In this document: positions 1 through 7,326 of the stretch, in pieces
Position numbering within the stretch: the stretch's first letter is position 1
Layout: each line of letters begins with the position of its first letter
DNA from: a virus
Reading direction: 5' to 3' (one strand)
Length of the DNA: 57,024 nt
Virus record (IMG/VR): IMGVR_UViG_3300008113_004294
Location: 1-57,024 of that record
Program-made: the position numbers and the translations under genes
Notes under the pieces: generated by a model
Database searches by the model: none
Seen by the model: only the letters and a program-made list of their open reading frames with translations
Told to the model about the DNA's origin: nothing

Positions 1-187
1 GAATAGGCTTTACACCTTTTGCTTTTGCAATTCGGTACAGTTCCCGATGCCCAGATAAGGTTCCGTGATCTGTGATAGCCAATGCTGGCATACCAAGTTC
101 AACTGCTCGGTCTATATATTCTTCTGGAGTAGCAACACCATCAAATAATGAATAGTGTGTATGTACGTGTAAGCCTACGTAATTCAT
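1..187 (-). CDS. dnaE: DNA polymerase III alpha subunit, N-terminal part (PHP domain)
   Basis: Runs off the left edge of the window, so only about 62 residues are visible. From the ATG at 187 the protein begins with a PHP-domain signature: HVHTHYSLFDG at residues 7-17 and ITDHG at 38-42, the metal-binding His/Asp motifs that open bacterial C-family replicative polymerases. It is the last visible gene of a replication operon (helicase, primase, SSB-like protein, polymerase), with 3 nt between it and the SSB-like stop. A stand-alone PHP phosphoesterase is possible because the polymerase palm is not in view, but the neighbours favour DnaE. Confidence 0.82.
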   Translation of the reverse strand, partial: MNYVGLHVHTHYSLFDGVATPEEYIDRAVELGMPALAITDHGTLSGHRELYRIAKAKGVKPI

Positions 188-190
188 CTA

Positions 191-847
191 CTACCAGTCG
201 ATGTTGGTAGCAGAAGAAGTTGATGGACCGTCAAAGCCCAAATAGAATGCCTCTTGCTCAGCATATGGAATTTTCTTCAATGCTAGTTCTAGAGGATATG
301 GTTTTACTTCTGCCCAGTCAAAAGGTTCCTTGTCTGGAGCACCTGGAATAATTGTGTAAGATGTTTCAGTTCCCTGACCATTACGCTTTACTTTCCAGAG
401 TACGTTTGAGATGCTTCCTGTTTCAAGAGCATACTCACGAATTGTGTTAAATGCTGACTGCTTGCTAACACCCATTGACCAGATTGCAACATAAGGTGCT
501 TCAATGCCGTCATCTACCAAAACGTTGCAATAGAAACGAAGACGTGCTCTCCAGCCAGCCTTTGGATCCTTGCGGTGCATCTCTTCTGCCCAGTCACGAC
601 CTTCTGATTCCATTGTGTCTACAGCCTTACGCTTATAGTCCTTTGGATTTGTGTGTTCTTTAACAACTAGTGCAAGACCACGTTCTGCATTATAGTTTGC
701 AGAGTCTTCATCTAGTTCTTCAATGAAACGAATTTTTACTGATTGACCGTCGGCAAGTTTAAGCCACTTTACCTTTGGTGAGTTTTCATCATACTTTGGC
801 TTGTCGAGCAGGGCATTAATATTTTTGAGTCCCTTTACTACGCTCAT
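191..847 (-). CDS. single-stranded DNA-binding protein (probable)
   Basis: 218 residues with no membrane segment. The N-terminal third contains the stretch KWLKLADGQSVKIRFIEEL followed by acidic residues. The centre is rich in alternating hydrophobic and aromatic residues (RARLRFYCNVLV, YVAIWSMG), as expected of an OB-type beta barrel, and the C-terminus ends NIDW. The call rests mainly on position between primase and DnaE in a replication operon and on resemblance to phage gp32-like SSBs. The classical acidic DDDIPF-type tail is missing. The start has a clear AAAGGAG Shine-Dalgarno. A different replication accessory protein is possible. Confidence 0.5.
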   Translation of the reverse strand: MSVVKGLKNINALLDKPKYDENSPKVKWLKLADGQSVKIRFIEELDEDSANYNAERGLALVVKEHTNPKDYKRKAVDTMESEGRDWAEEMHRKDPKAGWRARLRFYCNVLVDDGIEAPYVAIWSMGVSKQSAFNTIREYALETGSISNVLWKVKRNGQGTETSYTIIPGAPDKEPFDWAEVKPYPLELALKKIPYAEQEAFYLGFDGPSTSSATNIDW

Positions 848-871
848 GTGTTTCTCCTTTGTTTGTTATAT

Positions 872-1792
872 TTATTTTAGCATAGCCGATATAGAATTGT
901 CAAACTGAAACTCAAGTTTTCTGATTGAATCATCATCCATATCACCTATGTCTTTATATTTTTTATCTAGATTAACAATAGTTACCATTGATCCAAGTTT
1001 TTCAATTAACTTTTCTGTCATGATAATTCCTGCTTCATCATTATCTGCTATTAGTACAACGTTGTTGAAGTACTTCTCTAATAGTCTGATTTGTGATACA
1101 GACACATTAGCACCCAGAGTTGCAACTGCTGGGAAACCTACTTGATCTAATCGTATTGCATCAAATGATGATTCTACGACATATACAATGCTTGATGTTT
1201 TAATTCTATTAAGATTGAATAGTATCTTACTTTTTGGAAGACCTGGAGTATTCTTAAACTCTTTACCCTCGATTGTTCTAGCAACAAAGCCCAGGCACAT
1301 TCCTTCGTGATTATGCATTGGTACTGTAACTGAATCTTGTTTTTCTGAATATCCAAGGCTAAATTTGATCATAGAATCTTTTGTAATCTTACGACCTTCA
1401 AAATATCTAATTGCCCTAGGAGATTCCATAGCCTGATTATTTAATCTTTTAATAAGTAGTTCGTCATACTGAACAAAGTCAGGTGGACTATAAAGTGTTT
1501 TATTTATTACACTAGTAAGATCTGTTTCTTGACCCTTGCTACGAATATATCGAACTGCCTCAAAGTATGTCCTATTGGATATAGTCATAACAAACTCTTC
1601 TAAACTTTTGGTTACTTGACATCCAAAACAAAAGAACCTACCATGCTCTTTAGATATTTCTCCTGCAGGAGTTCTACTATTATTATGATAAGGACAATAC
1701 ACAATTAGTTCATTACCAAACTCAGCCTCAACATCTACGCCAATTCCGTTTAATACTCTTCTAATTTGCTCTTCTGTATATATGTCTGTCAT
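872..1792 (-). CDS. DnaG-type primase (CHC2 zinc finger plus Toprim)
   Basis: 306 residues from the ATG at 1792. A longer in-frame reading to 1840 exists, but the upstream helicase gene stops at 1794, one base before this ATG, and GGAAAA precedes it. Residues 33-58 form a CHC2-type zinc finger (C33-P-Y-H36, then C55-F-G-C58) that binds template DNA. The C-terminal half has Toprim signatures: VVESSFDAI with its catalytic Glu, and IADNDEAG with metal-binding Asp residues. It synthesises RNA primers for lagging-strand replication. It is shorter than cellular DnaG and lacks an obvious C-terminal helicase-binding domain, so contact with the neighbouring DnaB-type helicase may differ. Confidence 0.85.
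   Translation of the reverse strand: MTDIYTEEQIRRVLNGIGVDVEAEFGNELIVYCPYHNNSRTPAGEISKEHGRFFCFGCQVTKSLEEFVMTISNRTYFEAVRYIRSKGQETDLTSVINKTLYSPPDFVQYDELLIKRLNNQAMESPRAIRYFEGRKITKDSMIKFSLGYSEKQDSVTVPMHNHEGMCLGFVARTIEGKEFKNTPGLPKSKILFNLNRIKTSSIVYVVESSFDAIRLDQVGFPAVATLGANVSVSQIRLLEKYFNNVVLIADNDEAGIIMTEKLIEKLGSMVTIVNLDKKYKDIGDMDDDSIRKLEFQFDNSISAMLK
874..882 (-). promoter_or_regulatory. extended -10 promoter for the SSB-like gene
   Basis: TGCTAAAAT on the minus strand, 26 nt before the ATG at 847, overlapping the 3' end of the primase gene. It fits the TGnTATAAT pattern seen at other operon starts, with one weaker base. It would let the SSB-like protein and polymerase be transcribed apart from the upstream replication genes. 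Confidence 0.45.
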
Positions 1793-1793
1793 T

Positions 1794-3017
1794 TTATTTT
1801 CCGTCTTCGTAATCTTTGTATCTGTAATAACCTTTATCAAAATCTACTTGTACTAAGAAATCACCCATAAAACCATTACGATTCTTTCTAAATACACACT
1901 CAATAATATCACTATTGGTAGCACGACCAAGAGCCATTACCCAGTCAGCATCATAAGCAATCTGTCTAGACCATGCTGTTTGACCCAGAGTAGGTGCACT
2001 ACTAAGATCTTTTACATCATCTGGAGTAGCAGAGGAAATAGCAATAATAGGAACTTCTTCACTAATAGCCATAAGTTTAAGTTCTCGTGAAAGGTTCTTC
2101 ATTCGTACCGTTTCATTATCTGACTTTTGATTTGGACTCATAAGTTGTAGGTAGTCTACAATAACAAAGTCTGGCTTATACTGATCAATCTTTCCACGAA
2201 TAACGGAGGGTGTAACTTCACCACCATTGTCATTTGAAATAATGTGAAACTCTGGTCTGCCTGCAACCTTATTAGCATGCCAATTTTTAAGCATATCAAG
2301 TTCTACTTCACCATTGCTTAATTTTCTATGTGACCAAACACCTTCACCCATGATTGCAAAAACACGATTACGAACTTCTGTTTCAGACATTTCAAGAGAA
2401 ATAATTAATGGAGACTTTCCTTGCTTCCATGCTTGCACTGCAAAGTATAAAGCCATCCAAGACTTACCAATTCCAGGGTAAGCAAGAAATACTCCAAGTT
2501 GACCTGGCATAATTCCAGAAGGTAGATAGTTATCAAATCCTGGAAGATTAGTTTTAATTCCAATTTGACCAGTCTCTTTTTGTTTTTGAACATTTTCGTA
2601 ATATGCAATAGCAGACTCTAAATCTGTAGCATCAATATCACGTATAGCAGAGGTATTCTTTTTTAATTCTGAGGTCTTAGTGATAAGTTCTTCTAATGCT
2701 TTTGAACCTTCTCCACCCTGCACTTCTCCTGCTGCAGACCTCAATATATCTTTTAGACTATCATTTAAATACTCAGTCTGCAATTCTTCAAGATGATGTT
2801 TAGTTGCTCCGACACCAGATACTGGTTCAAAATCTCTAAATTTTTCTACAACTAAAGAAGCAGGGGGAACGCTACCATTATTTTCAAAGTACAGCCTAAT
2901 AAAATTCCAGATATCGTTATGTGTTCTAAGAAGATTTTCTACATTTGCCTGTAGCAAAACATGCATTTGCTTATCTTCGAGTAGTGCAGATATAACCCTT
3001 GCTTCTGTATTATTCAC
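1794..3017 (-). CDS. DnaB-type replicative DNA helicase
   Basis: 407 residues. The N-terminal part (about 1-120) is helical and resembles a DnaB N-terminal domain. The RecA-like ATPase domain contains a Walker A loop, AYPGIGKSW near residues 179-187, with Ala in place of the usual first Gly. It is followed by SLEMSETEVRNR and a Walker B motif, DFVIVDYLQLM near 290. The region ending FRKNRNG before the C-terminus resembles the sensor and arginine-finger part of DnaB helicases. It unwinds DNA ahead of the phage polymerase. It overlaps the preceding 102-residue gene by 8 nt and is followed after 1 nt by the primase, which suggests tight co-translation. Confidence 0.9.
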   Translation of the reverse strand: MNNTEARVISALLEDKQMHVLLQANVENLLRTHNDIWNFIRLYFENNGSVPPASLVVEKFRDFEPVSGVGATKHHLEELQTEYLNDSLKDILRSAAGEVQGGEGSKALEELITKTSELKKNTSAIRDIDATDLESAIAYYENVQKQKETGQIGIKTNLPGFDNYLPSGIMPGQLGVFLAYPGIGKSWMALYFAVQAWKQGKSPLIISLEMSETEVRNRVFAIMGEGVWSHRKLSNGEVELDMLKNWHANKVAGRPEFHIISNDNGGEVTPSVIRGKIDQYKPDFVIVDYLQLMSPNQKSDNETVRMKNLSRELKLMAISEEVPIIAISSATPDDVKDLSSAPTLGQTAWSRQIAYDADWVMALGRATNSDIIECVFRKNRNGFMGDFLVQVDFDKGYYRYKDYEDGK

Positions 3018-3318
3018 TAAGCCACTTCCTCGCCATCGCTCTGCGCTCTTTGCGCTCTTGCAAATCTAATTGATAATCTTTTTTACCGTTGATAATCTTT
3101 TCTGCGTTGTATGCAAAATAATTCCAACTTGGTTCTTGTGCAACACTAAAATAATAATCAAGTAATTCATAGCAATTACTAATGCCATAAGATTCTATCA
3201 AGGCATCAGAAGCCCACTGCTCTACATTTAAATTCAGAGATGGCTTTTGCTCATACTTTGCTGTATGTAACTTGCTGTACCTACTAAGCAAAGCCATGCG
3301 GTCTTTGCGTTCAGCCAT
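3010..3318 (-). CDS. conserved small protein upstream of helicase
   Basis: 102 residues, no recognised domain. It is highly charged and mostly helical, with a basic C-terminal stretch (KERRAMARKW) and a Tyr-rich centre (CYELLDYYFSV). It overlaps the helicase start by 8 nt and the preceding gene stop by 1 nt (TAATG), so it sits inside the replication operon. Placement directly before a DnaB-type helicase would suit a helicase loader or partner, but no AAA+ or DnaC motif is visible, so that is only inference. Confidence 0.75.
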   Translation of the reverse strand: MAERKDRMALLSRYSKLHTAKYEQKPSLNLNVEQWASDALIESYGISNCYELLDYYFSVAQEPSWNYFAYNAEKIINGKKDYQLDLQERKERRAMARKWLSE

Positions 3319-3527
3319 TATGCCTCTGCAGCCTCTTCCTGTGCTTCTTTAATCTTGTCAGTGAGTTTTTCTTCTACAAACTTGTAGACACGCTCAAATG
3401 CCTGCTCAGTAGTCTCGCCATCACGCTTGCTATCAATAACGCCAAGATCAAGTCTTAGAGATTGAAAGTTTCCAAGGTTTAGCGTATATCCCAGAGTTAC
3501 ATTTACTTTTGTTGAATCGTTTTCCAT
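3318..3527 (-). CDS. small acidic replication-operon protein, unknown function
   Basis: About 69 residues from the ATG at 3527. An in-frame ATG four codons upstream (3539) exists, but the G-rich GGGTGGGG that could act as ribosome-binding site lies between the two, favouring the inner start. The first half looks like beta strands (KVNVTLGYTLNLGNF). The second is a charged helix (FERVYKFVEEKLTDKIKEAQEE). No function recognised. Its stop overlaps the next gene start by 1 nt. Confidence 0.65.
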   Translation of the reverse strand: MENDSTKVNVTLGYTLNLGNFQSLRLDLGVIDSKRDGETTEQAFERVYKFVEEKLTDKIKEAQEEAAEA

Positions 3528-3548
3528 TACCCCACCCATTTCATAGTT

Positions 3549-4091
3549 TTAAATACTTTCAGACCAAACAGGAATAAACCTTCCATCTTCAGTCTTCGTA
3601 TATGTAAGTATACCGTCTCCCATTCGCCTTGTCAACTCCTGGCTTGTAGGCGTACTATTATTTGTTATTAGTCCATCTTTTCTTGGTTGTCCTATATGTA
3701 TACTTGCAAGTATAGCACGAATCTCTCTAACGTGGTCTTCTGAATAATAAGATCTGATTTGAAATCCAGTCTTACCACCAATACTTGAACCCACTGGTCT
3801 TGGAATGACTCCTCGTTTAATTAAACTTGGCATATACTTTCTATGACGATTAATTAATTTAGCAGTCTCAGCAACGGTATATGCTCGTTGTCTATTTTTT
3901 CTAAAGTCAGAACGCAAACATGTTTCTATTCTATCTTTATTAATATTATAAACAGTTACCATTCCAGTAGAACGTGAACTATGATATAGCCTTACAAGAT
4001 CACCATTTAAAAACCAAACCTTTTGATTTCCTTTTATTACAGGCTCGTTATTGTACGCTTGGCTCTGGATTTTTCCTTTTGCAGTATCCAT
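3549..4091 (-). CDS. helix-turn-helix DNA-binding protein (MerR/excisionase-like)
   Basis: 180 residues. Residues about 89-125 read as a winged helix-turn-helix of MerR/excisionase type: RAYTVAETAKLINRHRKYMP followed by LIKRGVIPRPVG. The N-terminal region has a beta-rich segment (WFLNGDLVRLYHSSRSTGMV). The gene begins inside the end of the upstream Zn-ribbon gene (55-nt overlap), with AAGG before the ATG. As a DNA-binding protein at the head of the replication operon it could control transcription or recognise an origin; neither is demonstrated. Confidence 0.7.
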   Translation of the reverse strand: MDTAKGKIQSQAYNNEPVIKGNQKVWFLNGDLVRLYHSSRSTGMVTVYNINKDRIETCLRSDFRKNRQRAYTVAETAKLINRHRKYMPSLIKRGVIPRPVGSSIGGKTGFQIRSYYSEDHVREIRAILASIHIGQPRKDGLITNNSTPTSQELTRRMGDGILTYTKTEDGRFIPVWSESI

Positions 4092-4228
4092 CTACCTTGC
4101 TCACTTTCTGAAGGAGGGTGAAAAAAAATTCTTGATCCACATAACACACAAAAGATCTCTATATGTTCGGTTGTATTGTATTGTCTATCGACAAGCATAC
4201 GACCTTTGCATTTTTTGCAAAAAATCAT
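4037..4228 (-). CDS. small zinc-ribbon protein
   Basis: 63 residues with two Cys pairs, CKKC at 4-7 and CVLCG near 27-31, a typical treble-clef or zinc-ribbon spacing. The tail is basic. A G-rich AAGGGTGGG lies just before the ATG. It overlaps the HTH gene by 55 nt, so one of the two starts could be misplaced, but the Cys spacing supports a real protein. It is the first gene after the tail genes and opens the replication operon. Confidence 0.6.
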   Translation of the reverse strand: MIFCKKCKGRMLVDRQYNTTEHIEIFCVLCGSRIFFHPPSESEQGRWILQKEKSRAKRTITSL

Positions 4229-4243
4229 TTCCCACCCTTAACT

Positions 4244-4687
4244 TTAGTTTGGTATACCAAGAATAATTAAATTAACTGCTAATGATAAATCTCCAGAAGC
4301 ACCAAACCTAACTATTCCTTCTACTCTAGAAGTTGTAACTGTTTTTAAAATAACACTAACATTTTGTCCAGCAGGTGTGTTTCCAATGTTTACTGGTGTA
4401 GCAGTGGCTATTGGTTGGTACTTAAAGTCGCTTGGAAAGTCATATGAGAATGTTTTTTCGTTTCCTGCTGATACTGTTGAGTTGTTTGCTACCTCAACAT
4501 ACCCGCCAATCATACGAGCCTCAGATGTTTTTACGCTTTGTTTTCCTGCGCTTACGGTATCTACCGTTGTGTAGTTGTAGGTTGCTGAAGAAACCTGTGT
4601 AGACAGATCATTAATAGTATCAGCCAACTGATAGATGTATGTAACATCTAAGGGTTGTCCTCGTTCTGGTAGCGGTACTTTAGCCAT
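4244..4687 (-). CDS. minor tail or virion-surface protein
   Basis: 147 residues. It starts MAKVPLPERGQPLDVTYIYQ, a common opening in small tail-tip proteins, then a helix (LADTINDLSTQV) followed by a beta-rich, Ser/Thr/Val-rich region without Cys. It is the last gene of the long minus-strand tail operon, with GGAGAG before the ATG. The exact role is unknown; a decoration or fibre-base protein is likely from composition and position. Confidence 0.6.
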   Translation of the reverse strand: MAKVPLPERGQPLDVTYIYQLADTINDLSTQVSSATYNYTTVDTVSAGKQSVKTSEARMIGGYVEVANNSTVSAGNEKTFSYDFPSDFKYQPIATATPVNIGNTPAGQNVSVILKTVTTSRVEGIVRFGASGDLSLAVNLIILGIPN

Positions 4688-4705
4688 TATCTCTCCATTA
4701 TATCA

Positions 4706-5206
4706 TTAGATCGTATGCATTGCAGGGTTATAAACCAAAAGGTTTACAGAATCTCTTGTTATTGGTTCACCCTTTAAGTAAACTTCTATTGTTACTCTAT
4801 TTGGTGCTTGTGTTTGATCTACACCATTAATATAAAACGTAGTTGGATGAACAAGATTAATGGAATTACCAGAGATTCTTTGAACATAATTCCAGTCTCC
4901 ATTTCCTGCAGCCCTACTCCACTTTACCCAAACATCATAATCTTTAGCCTGACGAATTACCTGAGTGCCTATTTTAATAGTAACTGTATCCCATGCAACA
5001 GTAGTTATTCCTGAAGAAACAATGGTTATGTTTCCAGGAACATAAATATATTCTGGATCAAGCGTTACTATTGGTGACCAGTGTGAGGTTCTGTTTTTAT
5101 CTTCAGAAATAATTCTATATCTTATATCATATTTTTCTGTAGTACTATTTATTGTTGGAAGATTATCTTGTTCAACTTTAACCTTTTTAATAGTTTCATT
5201 TTCCAT
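4706..5206 (-). CDS. minor tail protein, Ig/fibronectin-like fold
   Basis: 166 residues, soluble. The sequence TEKYDIRYRIISEDKNRTSHWSP near residue 22 and later alternating hydrophobic strands (DYDVWVKWSRA) look like a fibronectin III or Ig-type beta sandwich, common in tail-tip proteins. Its ATG shares one base with the stop of the gene before it (TAATG). No enzymatic motif. Confidence 0.6.
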   Translation of the reverse strand: MENETIKKVKVEQDNLPTINSTTEKYDIRYRIISEDKNRTSHWSPIVTLDPEYIYVPGNITIVSSGITTVAWDTVTIKIGTQVIRQAKDYDVWVKWSRAAGNGDWNYVQRISGNSINLVHPTTFYINGVDQTQAPNRVTIEVYLKGEPITRDSVNLLVYNPAMHTI

Positions 5207-6363
5207 TATGTTACCCCAATTGAAAATCTAAATTCAATATAATTACTTGTATTTGGTGACTTAATAATTGTTTCTGCACCGTCAGTCTTAATTACTGAGT
5301 ATCCTGTTAAGCCATATAATGGGTTAACTGTTGCTACGTTTTCTAATCTAATGGCATCCAAAGCAATGTAGTAATCTTCAGATGGAACTCCACCATCAAT
5401 AACACATGCATAAATTTTAACAACTGTTACGGCGTTCCAAGTAAAGTTTGCGCTTGTATATAATTCCTGTAGTTGCTTAGTAACAACAAAATATCTATTT
5501 GTTGAAAAGTCTTGAACATCTTCTGGATTCCCTGATGTTCCATGATTTATTTCTGCTTCAAACCTTGCAAACCCAGTAGGTGTTGATGCATCTGTATCTG
5601 CAAAATCTACTAATATTCTAATTGTTTCTGGTATTGCTAAAGAGTCTCCATCTTTATTTACTAAAGAAAATGCTAGTTTTAGTTCATCAGTTGGAGAGTT
5701 TCTTGTAAAGTCTACATTTGCTCCAGTTAAATGGATATGATTTGATCCAGGCTCTATAACAAAGTGATCTGCTGCTGGACCACTTTCTTCATTAATTGTA
5801 AGATCTGAGTCATCGCCTTGAATAAAAATTGTATTATTTAAAAATCTACATCTTTCATATCTTGCTGAACGAGCAGGCTTGTAAAAAATAGAGTTATCTG
5901 CATTTGTTTGAAATACTGATTCTGCAATAGCAATAACATTGTCATCATTTGGATCGTCAAGTGGTGAAGAATAAGAAGGGATTGCAGTTGCAGCCGATGC
6001 TGTATGATGTTGCCAGTTTTCTGCAGTTGTAAAAGCAAAAACTGTTTTACTGTCATATGCTCCAGCGGAAGGGTTAGATCCTGCTGAGTATAAACCAACC
6101 TCTGTAATCTCATATCTTTCTTCTGTTGGTAGTTCTGCAGTTAAAACAATTTTATTAACACCATTTTCATTAACAAACCCTCTGGATGAAACTGGTATTC
6201 TAAACATTTCAAAATCAAGGGCTTCCTTTGTGGCAAAATTACCAGGGGTGTCTTCAAGGTCAAGTGGGGTAGGACCACAGCCAACCGCTATAAAAGAAGC
6301 ATAGGCAGGAGCCTGTCCAAGCATATATTTTCCTATAATGCTTTTACCAGTGTTAGTTATCAT
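5206..6363 (-). CDS. tail-tip or fibre-like protein
   Basis: 385 residues. It opens MITNTGKSIIGKYMLGQAP and continues with ASFIAVGCGPTPL and ERYEITEVGLYSAG. This is the pattern of tail-fibre N-terminal domains that dock to a baseplate (compare the YxITExGLYS motif in many phage fibres). The rest is beta-rich and without Cys pairs. The ATG overlaps the LysM-gene stop by 4 nt (ATGA), suggesting translational coupling. It probably forms part of the distal tail. Confidence 0.65.
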   Translation of the reverse strand: MITNTGKSIIGKYMLGQAPAYASFIAVGCGPTPLDLEDTPGNFATKEALDFEMFRIPVSSRGFVNENGVNKIVLTAELPTEERYEITEVGLYSAGSNPSAGAYDSKTVFAFTTAENWQHHTASAATAIPSYSSPLDDPNDDNVIAIAESVFQTNADNSIFYKPARSARYERCRFLNNTIFIQGDDSDLTINEESGPAADHFVIEPGSNHIHLTGANVDFTRNSPTDELKLAFSLVNKDGDSLAIPETIRILVDFADTDASTPTGFARFEAEINHGTSGNPEDVQDFSTNRYFVVTKQLQELYTSANFTWNAVTVVKIYACVIDGGVPSEDYYIALDAIRLENVATVNPLYGLTGYSVIKTDGAETIIKSPNTSNYIEFRFSIGVT

Positions 6364-7325
6364 GACGTGATTTCTCCAAATTCCGCTTCATATATTGTAC
6401 CACTTACCGTAATTTCTATCTCAATCTGCTCATCTTGTTCAACATTTACAGCCTCAATTACTAGGTTTCCATTTGTAGAATCAATATATATGTGATTTCC
6501 ATTAGGACCAGTGCCAACTTTTGGTATCTTATTTTCAAGTTTAATAGGAAAATTAGCAAAATACTTATCAGATGTAGCCTGAACACTAAGTATATTATTA
6601 GGGTTATATTGCTGCTGAATAGATGAAAGGTTCTTGATTGGCTGATAAGAAACTTGCTGACCATTAATAATATCATTACGAGCAATATTGATTAACTCTT
6701 GCCCACCAATATTTTCAAATATAAGATCAGTCATTACCTCAATTGGTAATTCATCATCATTAAATAAAACTGTATCAATTGGTGCTGTTTTTACTGGAGG
6801 AGGTGGCGGAAGCGCAGCAGCAACTGAAGCAGTTGTTATGTCTGCTGGAGTTATTGGTGTAGCACTTGTATATCCGCCAGAATATGTACTTCCTCCGCCA
6901 CTATCTGTAGTAGTTGTAGTAGTTGTTGTAGTACCAGTTTCAGTGGTACTTGCTGTTGTTGTGGATGTTGTTGTTTCATCTACTTTTGTTGTTTCTTGTG
7001 TTTGAGGAACTAGTGGTGGTGGCACGTCAACTTTTGGCGTAGGTGCTTTTGGTGGTGTTGAAACTTTGGGTGGAATCTTTACAGTTGTTCCAGCCCATAT
7101 CATGTTACCGCCTTGATATTTAGCCTGTTCTGTAAATTTAGGATTTGCTGCTAAAATTGCTTTAACTGTTGTATTGTTTTCTTTTGCAATAGATGAAAGG
7201 GTATCTCCTCTTTCAACAGTTACTTTAATTGGTGCTGCTGGCGCAGGTACAACTGCAGCCTTTTGTACGCTTTGTGGAACGTAATCTTCACCACCACCAT
7301 CAATCATATTTCCATAAAATCTCAT
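6360..7325 (-). CDS. LysM-domain tail protein
   Basis: 321 residues from the ATG at 7325. A GTG at 7337 is possible, but GAGG lies 6 nt before the inner ATG and the upstream stop at 7327 is adjacent. Residues about 34-86 form a LysM domain (VERGDTLSSIAKENN, then AGTTVKIPP), a peptidoglycan or chitin-binding module. A Pro-rich stretch and a long Thr/Ser linker follow (about residues 100-160), then a beta-rich C-terminal domain. A LysM in the tail tip suggests contact with the cell wall during adsorption or assembly. It lies between the large tail-tip protein and fibre-like proteins. Confidence 0.8.
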   Translation of the reverse strand: MRFYGNMIDGGGEDYVPQSVQKAAVVPAPAAPIKVTVERGDTLSSIAKENNTTVKAILAANPKFTEQAKYQGGNMIWAGTTVKIPPKVSTPPKAPTPKVDVPPPLVPQTQETTKVDETTTSTTTASTTETGTTTTTTTTTDSGGGSTYSGGYTSATPITPADITTASVAAALPPPPPVKTAPIDTVLFNDDELPIEVMTDLIFENIGGQELINIARNDIINGQQVSYQPIKNLSSIQQQYNPNNILSVQATSDKYFANFPIKLENKIPKVGTGPNGNHIYIDSTNGNLVIEAVNVEQDEQIEIEITVSGTIYEAEFGEITS

Positions 7326-7326
7326 A

